A stretch of 64,000 nt of DNA from assembly GCF_024171645.1 (NCBI RefSeq), contig NZ_JALKAC010000005.1:248001-312000 (forward strand). Direction: 5' to 3'. Shown piece after piece: positions 50,051 to 59,461 of this stretch. A program made the translations under genes and the position numbers. This DNA is from Flavobacterium sp. HSC-32F16. Its GTDB lineage: Bacteria; Bacteroidota; Bacteroidia; Flavobacteriales; Flavobacteriaceae. The first letter of the stretch is position 1; the number at the start of each line of letters is the position of its first letter. The notes below the pieces were generated by a model, which saw only the letters and a program-made list of their open reading frames with translations, made no database searches and was not told where the DNA came from.

Positions 50051-50230
50051 TTAATTTATGTTTTTTGATTGTAGACTTTAGACTGCTGATTTAAAAATCA
50101 ATTCTGAAGGGGACAGAATCGCAATCTGAATTCTAAAATTTGATTTGCAAAGATACACAGTTCAAATTTCAATCATACCAAAAATAAAAAATATAGGATT
50201 TTAAAATAATATTACAGGAAGTCTGCTTGT

Positions 50231-51016
50231 TTATTGATATTCAATAACCGTTTTTGAAATCACAAAATTATTTTCCTTTGCGATCTTTTTTATTTCAATT
50301 GGAAAATCATCAGCATTATATGTTATTTCAAAATTATAATAAACAGGAGTTTCAGTTGTAACAGGATAATAATATTCTCTTGATGTAACATTATTATTAG
50401 ATATTCCGTCAAAGCCTTCGGTTTCAAAAACAAGTCGAAAATATTTATTCATAAATTTCATCGGGTTGTTTTTATTTTCATAAAAATATTTGCTTTTAGA
50501 AATTGTTTCGGGACCAAATAAAGAGGATTTGTCTGTAATTTCCGTCGCATTTTTATTCTGATCAAAAGAATATATTGATTGTTTCTGAACTATAAAATTT
50601 CCATCCGTTAAGTAACCGGATTTTTGTGAAGCAAGAATTCCATTTGTATAAGCATACTCAGTTCTTTCATCTTGATTTGCTCCTGATAAAGTATATTTTA
50701 AAAGATCTCCATCATAATTAAATGTTGTAGAACCATTTGCAATCTCATTTTTAAAATAATCTACCTTACTGATTTTATCTCCGTTATATAAAAATTCAGA
50801 TCTGTTTTTATCCGAAGTAACACTTTTTAAAACATTATTTTCATATGAAAAATTTAATATTCGTGTTTCAGAATCGTTCGAAAAATAAATGGTTTCAGTT
50901 ATTTTTTTTATCAGAATTGATTTTGGATCAACTGTATTATCTTTGTCTCCGTTGTCGTTTGAACAAGATGTAAATAATACAACAGCTAAAATTTTGATTA
51001 ACAGTTTTTTTCTCAT
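50231..51016 (-). CDS. Lipoprotein with YD/RHS-like short beta repeats
   Basis: Starts at ATG 51016 (MRKKLLIKILAVVLFTSCSN), giving a lipobox FTSC and an acidic NDNGDKDN tract. An upstream ATG at 51052 would add 12 residues and displace the signal. The 261-residue product contains repeating elements such as SYENNVLKSV, LYNGDKISKV, FNYDGDLLKY and AYTNGILASQ, similar in rhythm to YD or RHS repeats. It is divergent from cvpA with 50 bases between the start codons. Function unknown, probably surface-exposed. Confidence 0.78.
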   Translation of the reverse strand: MRKKLLIKILAVVLFTSCSNDNGDKDNTVDPKSILIKKITETIYFSNDSETRILNFSYENNVLKSVTSDKNRSEFLYNGDKISKVDYFKNEIANGSTTFNYDGDLLKYTLSGANQDERTEYAYTNGILASQKSGYLTDGNFIVQKQSIYSFDQNKNATEITDKSSLFGPETISKSKYFYENKNNPMKFMNKYFRLVFETEGFDGISNNNVTSREYYYPVTTETPVYYNFEITYNADDFPIEIKKIAKENNFVISKTVIEYQ

Positions 51017-51066
51017 TGTGGTGTTTTTCACAAAAATAGAAATATAATTCATTTCATAACCTTACC

Positions 51067-51615
51067 ATGAGTTTTTTTGATATTATCGTTGCCGCGCTTT
51101 TAGTTTATAGTCTTTATAAAGGAATTAAAAATGGGCTTTTTGTAGAAGTTGCTTCTTTTATTTCTTTGCTATTAGGAATTTATCTTGCCATTAAATTTTC
51201 TTCGTTAATGACTGGAATGATTTCAAAACACGTTTCTTGGAATCCAACCAATATTCAAATTACAGCTTTTATCCTAACTTTTATTTTGGTAGTAATTGGT
51301 GTTTATTTCCTTGCTAAAATATTAACCGGAATCGCTGATTTTGCAATGCTGGGATGGATGAATAAGTTAGGCGGAGGATTTTTCAGGATTTTAAAAACCA
51401 TTCTTATTTTGAGCATTTTTATTGCTTTGTTCGAAAAAATCAATTTCAACAATACTTTCGCTAAAAAGGAAACTTTAGACAATTATATCTTTTATAATCC
51501 AGTCAAGAAAGTTGCAGCTTTTGTGTATCCGTCGATTGAAAAATGGTACGAAACTTTTAAAGAGAAACAGGCTGAGAAATCTGAAGAAGAAAAAGAAACT
51601 TCTAAAAAAGAATAA
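51067..51615 (+). CDS. cvpA: CvpA family membrane protein
   Basis: A 182-residue inner-membrane protein with four predicted transmembrane helices (about 4-20, 25-50, 65-90 and 105-122). The family motifs are present: FFDIIVAALLVYSLYKGIKN, GLFVEVASFISLLLGIY, and GWMNKLGGGFFRILKTILI. The tail is highly charged (EKQAEKSEEEKETSKKE). CvpA was first linked to colicin V production in E. coli and later to envelope integrity. A perfect palindromic terminator follows 16 bases after the stop. Confidence 0.9.
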   Translation: MSFFDIIVAALLVYSLYKGIKNGLFVEVASFISLLLGIYLAIKFSSLMTGMISKHVSWNPTNIQITAFILTFILVVIGVYFLAKILTGIADFAMLGWMNKLGGGFFRILKTILILSIFIALFEKINFNNTFAKKETLDNYIFYNPVKKVAAFVYPSIEKWYETFKEKQAEKSEEEKETSKKE

Positions 51616-51631
51616 TATTCTTTGCGCAAAT

Positions 51632-51665
51632 TAAACCCGACACGTTTTAAAACGTGTCGGGTTTA
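51632..51665. terminator. Perfect palindromic terminator between cvpA and the GH95 gene
   Basis: Perfect 34-base palindrome whose left half, TAAACCCGACACGTTTT, pairs fully with the right half. It sits between convergent genes and can act in both directions. Same architecture as the element at 63406-63438. Confidence 0.85.
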
Positions 51666-51698
51666 GTCTAAAGATAATATTCATTTCCAAAATGACAT

Positions 51699-54107
51699 TT
51701 AGAATTTCACTTCTAATTTTTCTCCTTTTTTCAAAACAATTTCCTGTTTTTTATCGCCAAAAATCAAAGTCGTTTTCGCTCCATTTTTAGAAGAAATAAT
51801 TACTTTTTCTGGCTTTTTATTTTTCCATGTCATTTCAATTTCGAAACCGCCTCTTGCACAGATTCCTTTTACAGAACCTTCTGACCAAGTATCTGGTAAA
51901 GCAGGCAGTAATCGAATTTCGTTTTCGTCTGACTGAACCAGCATTTCAGCAACGGCTGCTGCGCCTCCAAAATTTCCGTCAATTTGAAATGGCGGATGTG
52001 CATCGAATAAATTCGGGTACGTTCCTCCTCCTCTTCTTGGTTTTTCTGTTTTCTTTCCGTCGGGATCTACGTAACGTAATAATTCACGATACATTTTATA
52101 AGCACGGTTTCCGTCCCAAAGTCTTGCCCAAAGATTGATTCTCCAGCCTTTTGACCAGCCTGTAGTTTCGTCACCTTTTATTTCTAGTGTTTTCTTGGAA
52201 GCTTCTGCTAAATCAGGAGTTTTTAATGGTGTAATATGGTCTCCAGGAAAAAGTCCGAATAACTGTGATTGATGACGATGTTTTGAATCATTATCTTCCC
52301 AGTCAAAATACCATTCCTGTAAATTTCCTTTTTTACCAATTTGATACGGATACAGTTTTGAAAGTGCTGTTTCGAGTTCTTTTCTAAAACCAGCATCTGT
52401 ATTCAGTACTTTTGAAGCTTTTATCGTTTTATCAAAACATTCACGAATCATGGCTAAATCTGCTGTTCCGCCATAAAGTGTTGCACCAACAAAACCATCT
52501 GCCAGTTTATATTGATTTTCCGGTGAAGTTGACGGCGATGTAATTAAATTTCCGTTTTTATCGGTTACGAGCCAGCCTAAACAAAATTCGGCCGCACCTT
52601 TCATTAACGGATAACCTTCTTTTTTTAAGTAAGCTAAATCTTGAGTAAAAGTATAATGTTCCCAAATATGTGTACTCAGCCAAGCGCCTGCCATTGGCCA
52701 GCATGCCCACATTGGATCTTCTTTTCCAAACTGCCCAACCGGATTGGTCATTGCCCAAATATCTGAATTGTGCGCTGCAGCCCAGCCTTTATTTACACCA
52801 TAAAAAGTCTTAGCCGTTATTTTTCCCGTTACCGAAAGGTTTTTTATAAAACTTAAAAGTGACGAATGCATTTCAGAAAGATTGGTGTTTTCTGCCAGCC
52901 AGTAATTTTCTTCCAGATTAATGTTCATCGTATAATTACTGCTCCAAGGCGGACTTAAATGCGGATTCCAAAGTCCTTGTAAGTTGGCCGGAACTCCTAA
53001 AGTTCTGGAAGAACTTATTAATAAATAACGTCCGAAATTGAAATATAGAATTTCAAGGTTTTTATCTTCTTTCCCATCAGCGTAGCGCAATAAACGTTCG
53101 TCTGTTGGTAAATCCGGAGCAGTTGTTTTACCTAAATCTAAAGTAACACGATTGAAGAATTTTTGATAATCAGAAATATGAGATTCTTTTAATTTATCGA
53201 ATGGTTTTGCATAAGCTTTATTCAGGTTTTGTGCTGCAATTGCCACATCGTCTAAACCTTCGGTTGCGGGGTTTTTGTCAAAACCATTAAAACTTGTCGC
53301 AGCAGCAACATAAATAATAGCTTCTGTCGCATCTCTTAAACTTAAAGTTTCTCTGGAACTTGTAATTTTTCCGTCTGTTTTTTTGATTTGCACTAAGCTG
53401 GTAAATCTTGTTCCTCTATCTGGTATAGTTAGATATTTTGGTACTACATTATATCCGGCATTTTCATGAATTGGCGCAGAACCTCTCATAACCAAAATAT
53501 TATTTCGTACTTCAACATTTGATTTTAAAAGGCTTTTTAAAGTGATGTCAAAATTTAAAGCACCTTTTTGATCAGCTGTTAATTTGATCATCATGATTTG
53601 GTCTGGTGCCGAAACAAAATATTCTCGTGTATATTTTATGCCGGCCATTTCATAACTCACTTTTGATATGGCGCTCGAAATATCCAGTTCACGATGGTAG
53701 TTTACCGCTTTTCCTTTCTCAGTATTATTAATTTCTAATGTTCCTAAAGGTGCATACGATTCGGAGTTTTTTCCTTGTACTTTTTTGTTGAGTTCTTCGG
53801 CCAGTTTGTAGTTTTCATTCTGCAAAGCTTCGCGAATTGTCGGAATGTTTTTATAAGCTTCCGGGTTCATATTGGCATTTACGGGTTCGCCTGACCAAAG
53901 TGTAATATCATTCAAATAAATTTTATCTGAATTGGCACCTCCAAAAACGGTTGCTCCTATTTTTCCATTTCCTAAAACCAGGCTTTCTTCAAAAAATTCT
54001 GCTGGTTGTTTGTACCATAAAACATTTTTTGATTGTGCGGAGATGTTTGTATAGTACGATGTGAGAAGTAAAATGAAAAATGTTTTTTTTATGATTTTTG
54101 GATTCAT
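51699..54107 (-). CDS. Glycoside hydrolase family 95 (alpha-L-fucosidase / alpha-L-galactosidase)
   Basis: An 802-residue exported enzyme with a signal peptide ending NISAQ. The GH95 N-terminal super-beta-sandwich begins LWYKQPAEFFEESLVLGNGK and contains YLNDITLWSGEP. The catalytic (alpha/alpha)6 barrel shows NLQGLWNPHLSPPWSSNYT, NINLEENYW and HPPFQIDGNFGGAAAVAEML. Known members remove terminal 1,2-linked fucose or L-galactose, as found on xyloglucan side chains. It is the last gene of the glycan locus, separated from GH43 by a 272-base spacer with dispersed repeats. Confidence 0.94.
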   Translation of the reverse strand: MNPKIIKKTFFILLLTSYYTNISAQSKNVLWYKQPAEFFEESLVLGNGKIGATVFGGANSDKIYLNDITLWSGEPVNANMNPEAYKNIPTIREALQNENYKLAEELNKKVQGKNSESYAPLGTLEINNTEKGKAVNYHRELDISSAISKVSYEMAGIKYTREYFVSAPDQIMMIKLTADQKGALNFDITLKSLLKSNVEVRNNILVMRGSAPIHENAGYNVVPKYLTIPDRGTRFTSLVQIKKTDGKITSSRETLSLRDATEAIIYVAAATSFNGFDKNPATEGLDDVAIAAQNLNKAYAKPFDKLKESHISDYQKFFNRVTLDLGKTTAPDLPTDERLLRYADGKEDKNLEILYFNFGRYLLISSSRTLGVPANLQGLWNPHLSPPWSSNYTMNINLEENYWLAENTNLSEMHSSLLSFIKNLSVTGKITAKTFYGVNKGWAAAHNSDIWAMTNPVGQFGKEDPMWACWPMAGAWLSTHIWEHYTFTQDLAYLKKEGYPLMKGAAEFCLGWLVTDKNGNLITSPSTSPENQYKLADGFVGATLYGGTADLAMIRECFDKTIKASKVLNTDAGFRKELETALSKLYPYQIGKKGNLQEWYFDWEDNDSKHRHQSQLFGLFPGDHITPLKTPDLAEASKKTLEIKGDETTGWSKGWRINLWARLWDGNRAYKMYRELLRYVDPDGKKTEKPRRGGGTYPNLFDAHPPFQIDGNFGGAAAVAEMLVQSDENEIRLLPALPDTWSEGSVKGICARGGFEIEMTWKNKKPEKVIISSKNGAKTTLIFGDKKQEIVLKKGEKLEVKF

Positions 54108-54161
54108 AGCCTTGTTGTTTTGGTCATGTTTTTTTACATCTGGTATTTATTCAATCTTATT

Positions 54162-54187
54162 ATTCCGAGGAACGAGACCCGGAATGA
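54162..54187. repeat. Dispersed ATTCCGAGGAACGAG-type intergenic element
   Basis: Bears ATTCCG and CGGAAT arms around AGGAACGAGAC and ends GGAATGAC. From memory, this type recurs widely in intergenic regions of Flavobacteria and relatives. Part of the 272-base spacer 54108-54379. Confidence 0.55.
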
Positions 54188-54257
54188 CAAAACTATCGTG
54201 TTAATCTTGCACTACCAAATAATTGTTACTAACGGAAAATTTCTTATCACCTTTGTT

Positions 54258-54367
54258 CGCGTGAGGGATAGGAGCAAACTACTGAAGTAGTGTGGATAGC
54301 CCGACCATAATGAGATAAGAAGGCGTATTTACACAAAGTATATTTGCCTTCTTATCTCGTTATGGTC
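54258..54367. repeat. REP-like element with 22-bp near-perfect inverted repeat
   Basis: A CGCGTGAGGGATAGG motif (from 54258) and TGGATAGCCCGACC (54293-54306) precede an inverted repeat with arms at 54303-54324 and 54346-54367. Those arms match at 21 of 22 positions (core ATAAGAAGGC/GCCTTCTTAT) around a 21-base loop. It is not followed by a T-run. The GAGGGAT...GATAGCCCGACC pairing is characteristic of dispersed repeats seen in Flavobacterium chromosomes. Confidence 0.7.
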
Positions 54368-54379
54368 ACGCCCTTATAA

Positions 54380-55885
54380 TTAATTTGATATGTATCTAAA
54401 ATTTCTAAATGTAACCTGACCTTCGCCAACAGCAGAAAGTCCTAAACGCAGGCTCATAAAACCGCTTAAAACATTATGGTGAAATGCCGAAACTTCGGCT
54501 GAATTTTCAATTTTTGTCCACTCTTTTCCGTCGATGCTGTAAAACATATTTACAAGCTGTTCTTTCTTTTCTAAACGAAGAAACAAATGTGTTTTGTTAA
54601 TCCCTTTTTGAGTAGGAAACTGCCAGGATCTTAGAATCGCCAGAATATTTTCTTTATCGGCTGCGATTCCGGTGTACAATTTACTGTCGTAAAACAAGAT
54701 AAGTCCTGCCGTGGTATTTCCTTCTATTTCGACTTCTACTTCGGCGGTATAAGAATGGTCGGGAGGCGTGCATAAAAGCGGTGAGCTTTCGCCGATGTTT
54801 TTTCCTTTGGCTTTAAGCTGTAAACCGTTATTGGTAAGTTTGAATCTTTGCGAATCAAATTCATTAAAAAACTGCCATTGTGGTTTGAGTTCTGATGCTG
54901 CAAAATTATCTGAAAGTGTGAAATTGCTTTTACTATTTTTTCCTGCGGGTTTCTTAATTGGTTCTTCGGTTTTGATATTTTCCGGACTTTTAAACCAACC
55001 GTCTTTTGTCCATTCTACAGGTTCTAAAAGTGTCTGGCGCCCCATATTGTGATAGCCGTTTTCGTAACCGTGAAAAACCATCCACCAGTTTCCGTTTATG
55101 TCATCGATTAGGGTTGAATGCCCTTTTGACCACCATTTTTCTGATTTATCTTTTGTGCGGATAATGGGATTGTTGGGTGAATTTTCCCAAGGTCCTAAAG
55201 GCGATTTTGATCTTGCCGAAATTACCATATGACTTGTAGCCGGACCGGCCGTTCCTCCTTCGGCAACGGTTAGGTAATAATAATTACCGTGTTTGAGCAC
55301 TTTTGGTCCTTCCATACAAAAACATTCAATTGACCATTCTGATGGAATTTTCCATCCGTCATAAACATGTTTGCCTTTTCCGGAAACGGATAAACCATCT
55401 TTTGATAACGGAACATAATCTCCGTTACTGAAATAGAGATATCGATTTTCTTTTTCGTCTGTAAAATGTCCCGGATCGATATTTCCAATTTTTAAATCTA
55501 TAGGATCGCTCCAAGGTCCGTTGATGGAATCTGCCCAAACTACATAATTGGTTTCGTTAGCCGGAAAATAGATGTAGAATTTATTGTTATATTTTACCAA
55601 ATCAGGTGCCCAGACTGAACCTACACTTTTTTTAAGTGCATGAGTAACGGGTTTCCAGTTCACCAAATCTTTAGAAGTCCAAATTAATAATCCCGGATAA
55701 TAATTGAATGACGAATGTACAATGTAATAATCTTCGCCATCCCGAATAAGAGAAGGATCTGCATAGTCTCCCGTAAATATGGGATTCTGGTAAAATCCAT
55801 CGGGCACTTTTGCATTTTGCTGCTGTGCCGTAATTGTAAATGAGAAGGAGAATAGAAGGATGAGAATGGTATTTTTCATATTCAA
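54380..55885 (-). CDS. Glycoside hydrolase family 43 (beta-xylosidase / arabinofuranosidase type)
   Basis: A 501-residue exported enzyme. Signal peptide ends FTITAQ. The five-bladed propeller carries the catalytic base Asp in GDYADPSLIRDGEDYY (about 42), the pKa-tuning Asp in NIDPGHFTDE, and the acid Glu in CFCMEGPKVLKHG. A C-terminal beta-sandwich of the GH43/DUF1349 type (about 330-501) follows. An ATG 6 bases further on (MKNTILIL) could also start it. It lies 6 bases after the esterase gene, so the two are cotranscribed. Likely acts on arabinoxylan or xyloglucan oligosaccharides. Confidence 0.93.
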   Translation of the reverse strand: MNMKNTILILLFSFSFTITAQQQNAKVPDGFYQNPIFTGDYADPSLIRDGEDYYIVHSSFNYYPGLLIWTSKDLVNWKPVTHALKKSVGSVWAPDLVKYNNKFYIYFPANETNYVVWADSINGPWSDPIDLKIGNIDPGHFTDEKENRYLYFSNGDYVPLSKDGLSVSGKGKHVYDGWKIPSEWSIECFCMEGPKVLKHGNYYYLTVAEGGTAGPATSHMVISARSKSPLGPWENSPNNPIIRTKDKSEKWWSKGHSTLIDDINGNWWMVFHGYENGYHNMGRQTLLEPVEWTKDGWFKSPENIKTEEPIKKPAGKNSKSNFTLSDNFAASELKPQWQFFNEFDSQRFKLTNNGLQLKAKGKNIGESSPLLCTPPDHSYTAEVEVEIEGNTTAGLILFYDSKLYTGIAADKENILAILRSWQFPTQKGINKTHLFLRLEKKEQLVNMFYSIDGKEWTKIENSAEVSAFHHNVLSGFMSLRLGLSAVGEGQVTFRNFRYISN

Positions 55886-55891
55886 AAAAAA

Positions 55892-57838
55892 TTACTTGCT
55901 GATTTTATATTTCTCATTCTCTGTAATCATTTCCCAATTATCGGTTCTAAATGGCGATGCCGGGAATTTTTCTTTATTAAAAAGATTGATTTCGGTATCA
56001 TCGTCTGCCCAGCCGTAATGAACGGCAGCAGGATTTTGAACCTGATCGCTGGAAACTATTATTTTGTTGTCTTTTATTATCGCTTTCGCGGAATGAAAAA
56101 TTTTGTCTGCACCAGCAATTTCAAAACCTTTTAATTCATCTTTATTTGGCGTTGATAATCCGCTGCCAATATTATCGAAAGTCAAAATAATCTGATTACC
56201 TTTTATTTCCTTCGATTTATAAGCTGGCCCGCTGTGAACTTGTTTTTTGCCGTAAATAGTATTCATCGCAATTGCTGCCAAACGCAATCCAATGTCTTGT
56301 TTATTGGTTGGATGAATATCTTTTGCATTTCCAATATCAGTCGTAACGGCCATTCCTGTATTTGGTACTTTTAAAGTTTCAGCCTGCGCTTCACGAAGTT
56401 CTGCCCATCGGCTTCCTTTTTGACTGTTTCCTCCAAATTCATCAAAAGTGGATAATTGAACGAAATAAAAAGGAAAATCGCCTTGTTTGAACTTATTTCT
56501 CCAATCCTGAATTAGTAACGGAAATGATTTTTTATATTCTTTTGATCTCCAAACATTGGCTTCGCCCTGATACCACAAAACGCCTTGAAACGCATATGGC
56601 ACTAACGGATTTACCATAGCATTGTATAATAATGACGGATAACTGTTTGGCGAAACTTCGATTCTTACTTTTACTACATTGAATTTCCATAGTCCTTCCA
56701 ACGGTAAATTTGAATCTTTAAAATCGATTTTTAAATCGGCCGGATCGCCGTAAATACCGCCTCCGCCACTGTAATCTGTAATTCGTACTGCGATTACGTT
56801 TGTTCCTTCTTTTAAAACATTTGCAGGAATTTTGTAAACCCTTAGTTTGTCCCAAAGATTATTGGTTCCTATTTCAACTCCGTTTATATAGGTTTTGTCT
56901 TCGTCGTCTACTTTTGCTAAATGCAGAACGGCTTCTTTTTTAGCTTGTTCGGCGGTTAAAACAATTGTTTTTCGCATCCAGACGATTCCGTCGATATTTC
57001 CTAATTGCTGGTTTTCCCAAAGTGACGGCACTTTTATTTCCTGCCAGTTTTTATCCTGAAAATTGAGTTCTTTAAACTGGTTTTCGTTTTCCATAGAAAC
57101 ATCAAAACCTTGTACTTTTTTCAGATTTTCTAAAATCGATTTTTTATAGTTTTCAAAAACAGCATCCATATCAACAACCGGAACATCGGCAATCATGGCT
57201 TTAAAATCGGGGCTGTTTTGAAATGCTTCACGGCTTGTCCAGGTTTCTACATTGGTTCCGCCCCAGGAAGTATTGATAATTCCGATTGGAATTTTTAATT
57301 CTGAATATAGTTTTCTGGCAAAATAATACCCAACGGCTGTAAAATTCCCAACGGTTTCTTTATTTGCTGTTTCCCATTTTCCGGCTTTTAAATCGTCTTT
57401 TGGTTTGCCGCTTAAATCTTGTGCAGTTCCAAAATGACGAATCATTGGATAATCTGAATTTTTAATTTCTTCGGATGCATTCATGGTTTTGAAAACCTGA
57501 AATTCCATATTCGATTGTCCGCTGCAAATCCAGACTTCACCAACCAAAACATTTTTAATGGTGATTTTATTTTTTCCGATGATGATTAACTCAAAAGGAC
57601 CGCCGGCTTTTTCGGGATTCAAATTAAGAGTCCATTTTCCGTTTTTATCGGTCGTGGTTTTTTGAATTTGTTTATTAAAATGGACTTCTATTTTTTCATT
57701 CGCGTCAGCAAAACCCCAAATTGGAATTTTCTTGTTCCTTTGCAGCACCATTCCGTCTGAAAACAATAAAGGCATTGTGACATTAGCATTAACAAATACG
57801 CTAAATATCAACAAAATAGACAGAAAATGTTTTTTCAT
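55892..57838 (-). CDS. SASA-domain acetylesterase (sialate O-acetylesterase family)
   Basis: A 648-residue exported SGNH-type esterase. The catalytic Ser is in WICSGQSNMEFQV (near residue 112). The family C-terminal Asp/His block is in DIHPTNKQDIG. A beta-sandwich domain similar to glycoside hydrolase 2 jelly-rolls (about 255-385, with VPSLWENQQLG and GTNVIAVRI) interrupts the SASA domain, a common layout in polysaccharide loci. In this context it more likely deacetylates xylan or xyloglucan than sialic acid. No sialic-acid genes are present. Confidence 0.9.
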   Translation of the reverse strand: MKKHFLSILLIFSVFVNANVTMPLLFSDGMVLQRNKKIPIWGFADANEKIEVHFNKQIQKTTTDKNGKWTLNLNPEKAGGPFELIIIGKNKITIKNVLVGEVWICSGQSNMEFQVFKTMNASEEIKNSDYPMIRHFGTAQDLSGKPKDDLKAGKWETANKETVGNFTAVGYYFARKLYSELKIPIGIINTSWGGTNVETWTSREAFQNSPDFKAMIADVPVVDMDAVFENYKKSILENLKKVQGFDVSMENENQFKELNFQDKNWQEIKVPSLWENQQLGNIDGIVWMRKTIVLTAEQAKKEAVLHLAKVDDEDKTYINGVEIGTNNLWDKLRVYKIPANVLKEGTNVIAVRITDYSGGGGIYGDPADLKIDFKDSNLPLEGLWKFNVVKVRIEVSPNSYPSLLYNAMVNPLVPYAFQGVLWYQGEANVWRSKEYKKSFPLLIQDWRNKFKQGDFPFYFVQLSTFDEFGGNSQKGSRWAELREAQAETLKVPNTGMAVTTDIGNAKDIHPTNKQDIGLRLAAIAMNTIYGKKQVHSGPAYKSKEIKGNQIILTFDNIGSGLSTPNKDELKGFEIAGADKIFHSAKAIIKDNKIIVSSDQVQNPAAVHYGWADDDTEINLFNKEKFPASPFRTDNWEMITENEKYKISK

Positions 57839-57867
57839 ATCTCATAATTTAAAATAGTTAAAACTAC

Positions 57868-57933
57868 ATAAGTGATATAAGAAAACATAAATTCAAAATT
57901 GAGTTTAAACTTAAATTATCTTATATCACTTAT
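57868..57933. repeat. 15-bp perfect inverted repeat between esterase and GH5 genes
   Basis: Arms ATAAGTGATATAAGA (57868-57882) and TCTTATATCACTTAT (57919-57933) with a 36-base loop. It is part of the 113-base spacer between the two genes. Confidence 0.8.
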
Positions 57934-57951
57934 ATGGTTTAGAAAGTTTTT

Positions 57952-59460
57952 TTACTGTAATCCTTCTTTCAAAGCGGTCAAGGCCTGAGTATCAAAAACG
58001 GTGTTATCACTTCTTTTAAAAATTCCAAAACCGTTATCTCCAGTACTTCCTTCGTCCCAATAAAAAGGTAATAATCCGTTTGCCCGAGCTGTTTTTACCA
58101 CCGTTTTTAAATAATAGGCTCTCGAAGCTAAATGTAAAGTTAAAGCATCTCCCGTTAAACTCGTTCTTCTGATTGCTCCAAACTCTCCTAATAAAACCGG
58201 AATCCCTTTATCTACGAATTGGGTTTTCATTAATTTGAAATTTTTATCTAAATCTGCTTCTTCACCCCAGCTTGCATTACGTTCTGTATCAGTAGCTGAA
58301 TGATATCCTGAACCCCAATAATAGAACATTTTACCCCAGGATTCATCTTTGGTTAAACCGGCAAAATTCCACGGTGTATAATAATGAACTTCAACCATCA
58401 TTCGGCTAGCTGCTGTATCTGTTGGTAAAACGGTCATTAATTTATTTGTTTTTTCAATGTCGGTTGTTGGTCCCTGAACTACTAAAGTACGATATGCATT
58501 TTTTCCTCCTGTTGAACGAACAGCATTAATGAAAGTTTGATGATACGATGTTAAAACAGCCATTTGTGCTGCATCTTCAACAGCAGGTTCGTTGGCGCTG
58601 GCAAAAAGTAAATGTTCGTCGAAGTCACGTAAGTGTGTGGCAATTTGTTCCCAGAAAGCTTTTTGCCTGGCATTGTTTTCTTCTTTTTTGGCTTCGGTAA
58701 TATTATTTTCCAGCCAGCCGCCGTCCCAGTGAATATTCACCAAAACATACATATCATTATCAACACAATATTGTACAACTTCTTTAACTCGGTTAAGCCA
58801 AACGGTTTGGATTTGAGCTGTTGAAGCATTTGCTAAATTTTGATTCCAAGAACATGGAATTCTAATGGCATTAAATCCATTTGCTTTTACAGCATCGATC
58901 AACGCTTTTGTAACTTTTGGATTTCCCCAAGCAGTTTCTCCGCCTGTTGCTTCCATTGTGTTTCCGATATTCCATCCTAGTTTTATTTTAGCCGCTAACT
59001 GTACCGCATTACTTGACATTCCGGTTTGGTCTGCCGCAATTGGATTGGTATTGTAACTTGGATATAAACCCGCAACAACTGCACCTCCTGCCTGAGAAAC
59101 CGCAATTTGTATTGGCGAAGTTTCATCGGAAGTAAGAGTAATAACTGCTGTTCTCGCTTCTTTTCCAGTATTTTCTAACGCTGCAATTTTTACTAAAACT
59201 GATCCTGTAACACCAGAAGTCTGGCTTAGTTCGAGCCATTTAGCATCGGTACTGCTTATTTTCCATGTTCTGGCATTTGTTGTCACTTTTATATTGACCT
59301 CATTTGCTGTGTTGGCAAAATCGATTTTATTGGCATCAACCGTAAGTGTTTTTTCAGTTGTTTTCTCTGCTTCTTCCTTATCAGAGCTGCAGGCCCAAAT
59401 ACTTAAAAAAGAAAAACACAATACAAAACTAAAGAGGTAACCTTTGATTATCTTTTCCAT
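57952..59460 (-). CDS. Glycoside hydrolase family 5 with BACON domain (endoglucanase/xyloglucanase-type)
   Basis: A 502-residue lipoprotein starting at ATG 59460, 1 base after the GH3 stop. A longer frame runs back to 59514 inside that gene. Lipobox SIWAC is followed by a BACON domain (about 35-125, with RTWKISSTDAKWLELSQTSG). The GH5 barrel follows: KLGWNIGNTMEATGGETAWG, HWDGGWLEN, the acid/base Glu in ASANEPAVED and the nucleophile Glu in VLLGEFGA. The layout and motifs recall GH5_4 xyloglucanases such as BoGH5A, which also carry BACON. Subfamily is my inference. Confidence 0.92.
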   Translation of the reverse strand: MEKIIKGYLFSFVLCFSFLSIWACSSDKEEAEKTTEKTLTVDANKIDFANTANEVNIKVTTNARTWKISSTDAKWLELSQTSGVTGSVLVKIAALENTGKEARTAVITLTSDETSPIQIAVSQAGGAVVAGLYPSYNTNPIAADQTGMSSNAVQLAAKIKLGWNIGNTMEATGGETAWGNPKVTKALIDAVKANGFNAIRIPCSWNQNLANASTAQIQTVWLNRVKEVVQYCVDNDMYVLVNIHWDGGWLENNITEAKKEENNARQKAFWEQIATHLRDFDEHLLFASANEPAVEDAAQMAVLTSYHQTFINAVRSTGGKNAYRTLVVQGPTTDIEKTNKLMTVLPTDTAASRMMVEVHYYTPWNFAGLTKDESWGKMFYYWGSGYHSATDTERNASWGEEADLDKNFKLMKTQFVDKGIPVLLGEFGAIRRTSLTGDALTLHLASRAYYLKTVVKTARANGLLPFYWDEGSTGDNGFGIFKRSDNTVFDTQALTALKEGLQ

Positions 59461-59461
59461 A

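Noticed and set aside
55892..57838. Sialic-acid metabolism from the sialate O-acetylesterase label
   Set aside because: No sialidase, NanA, NanE or transporter is present, and the neighbours are hemicellulases, so a plant-polysaccharide acetylesterase is more likely.
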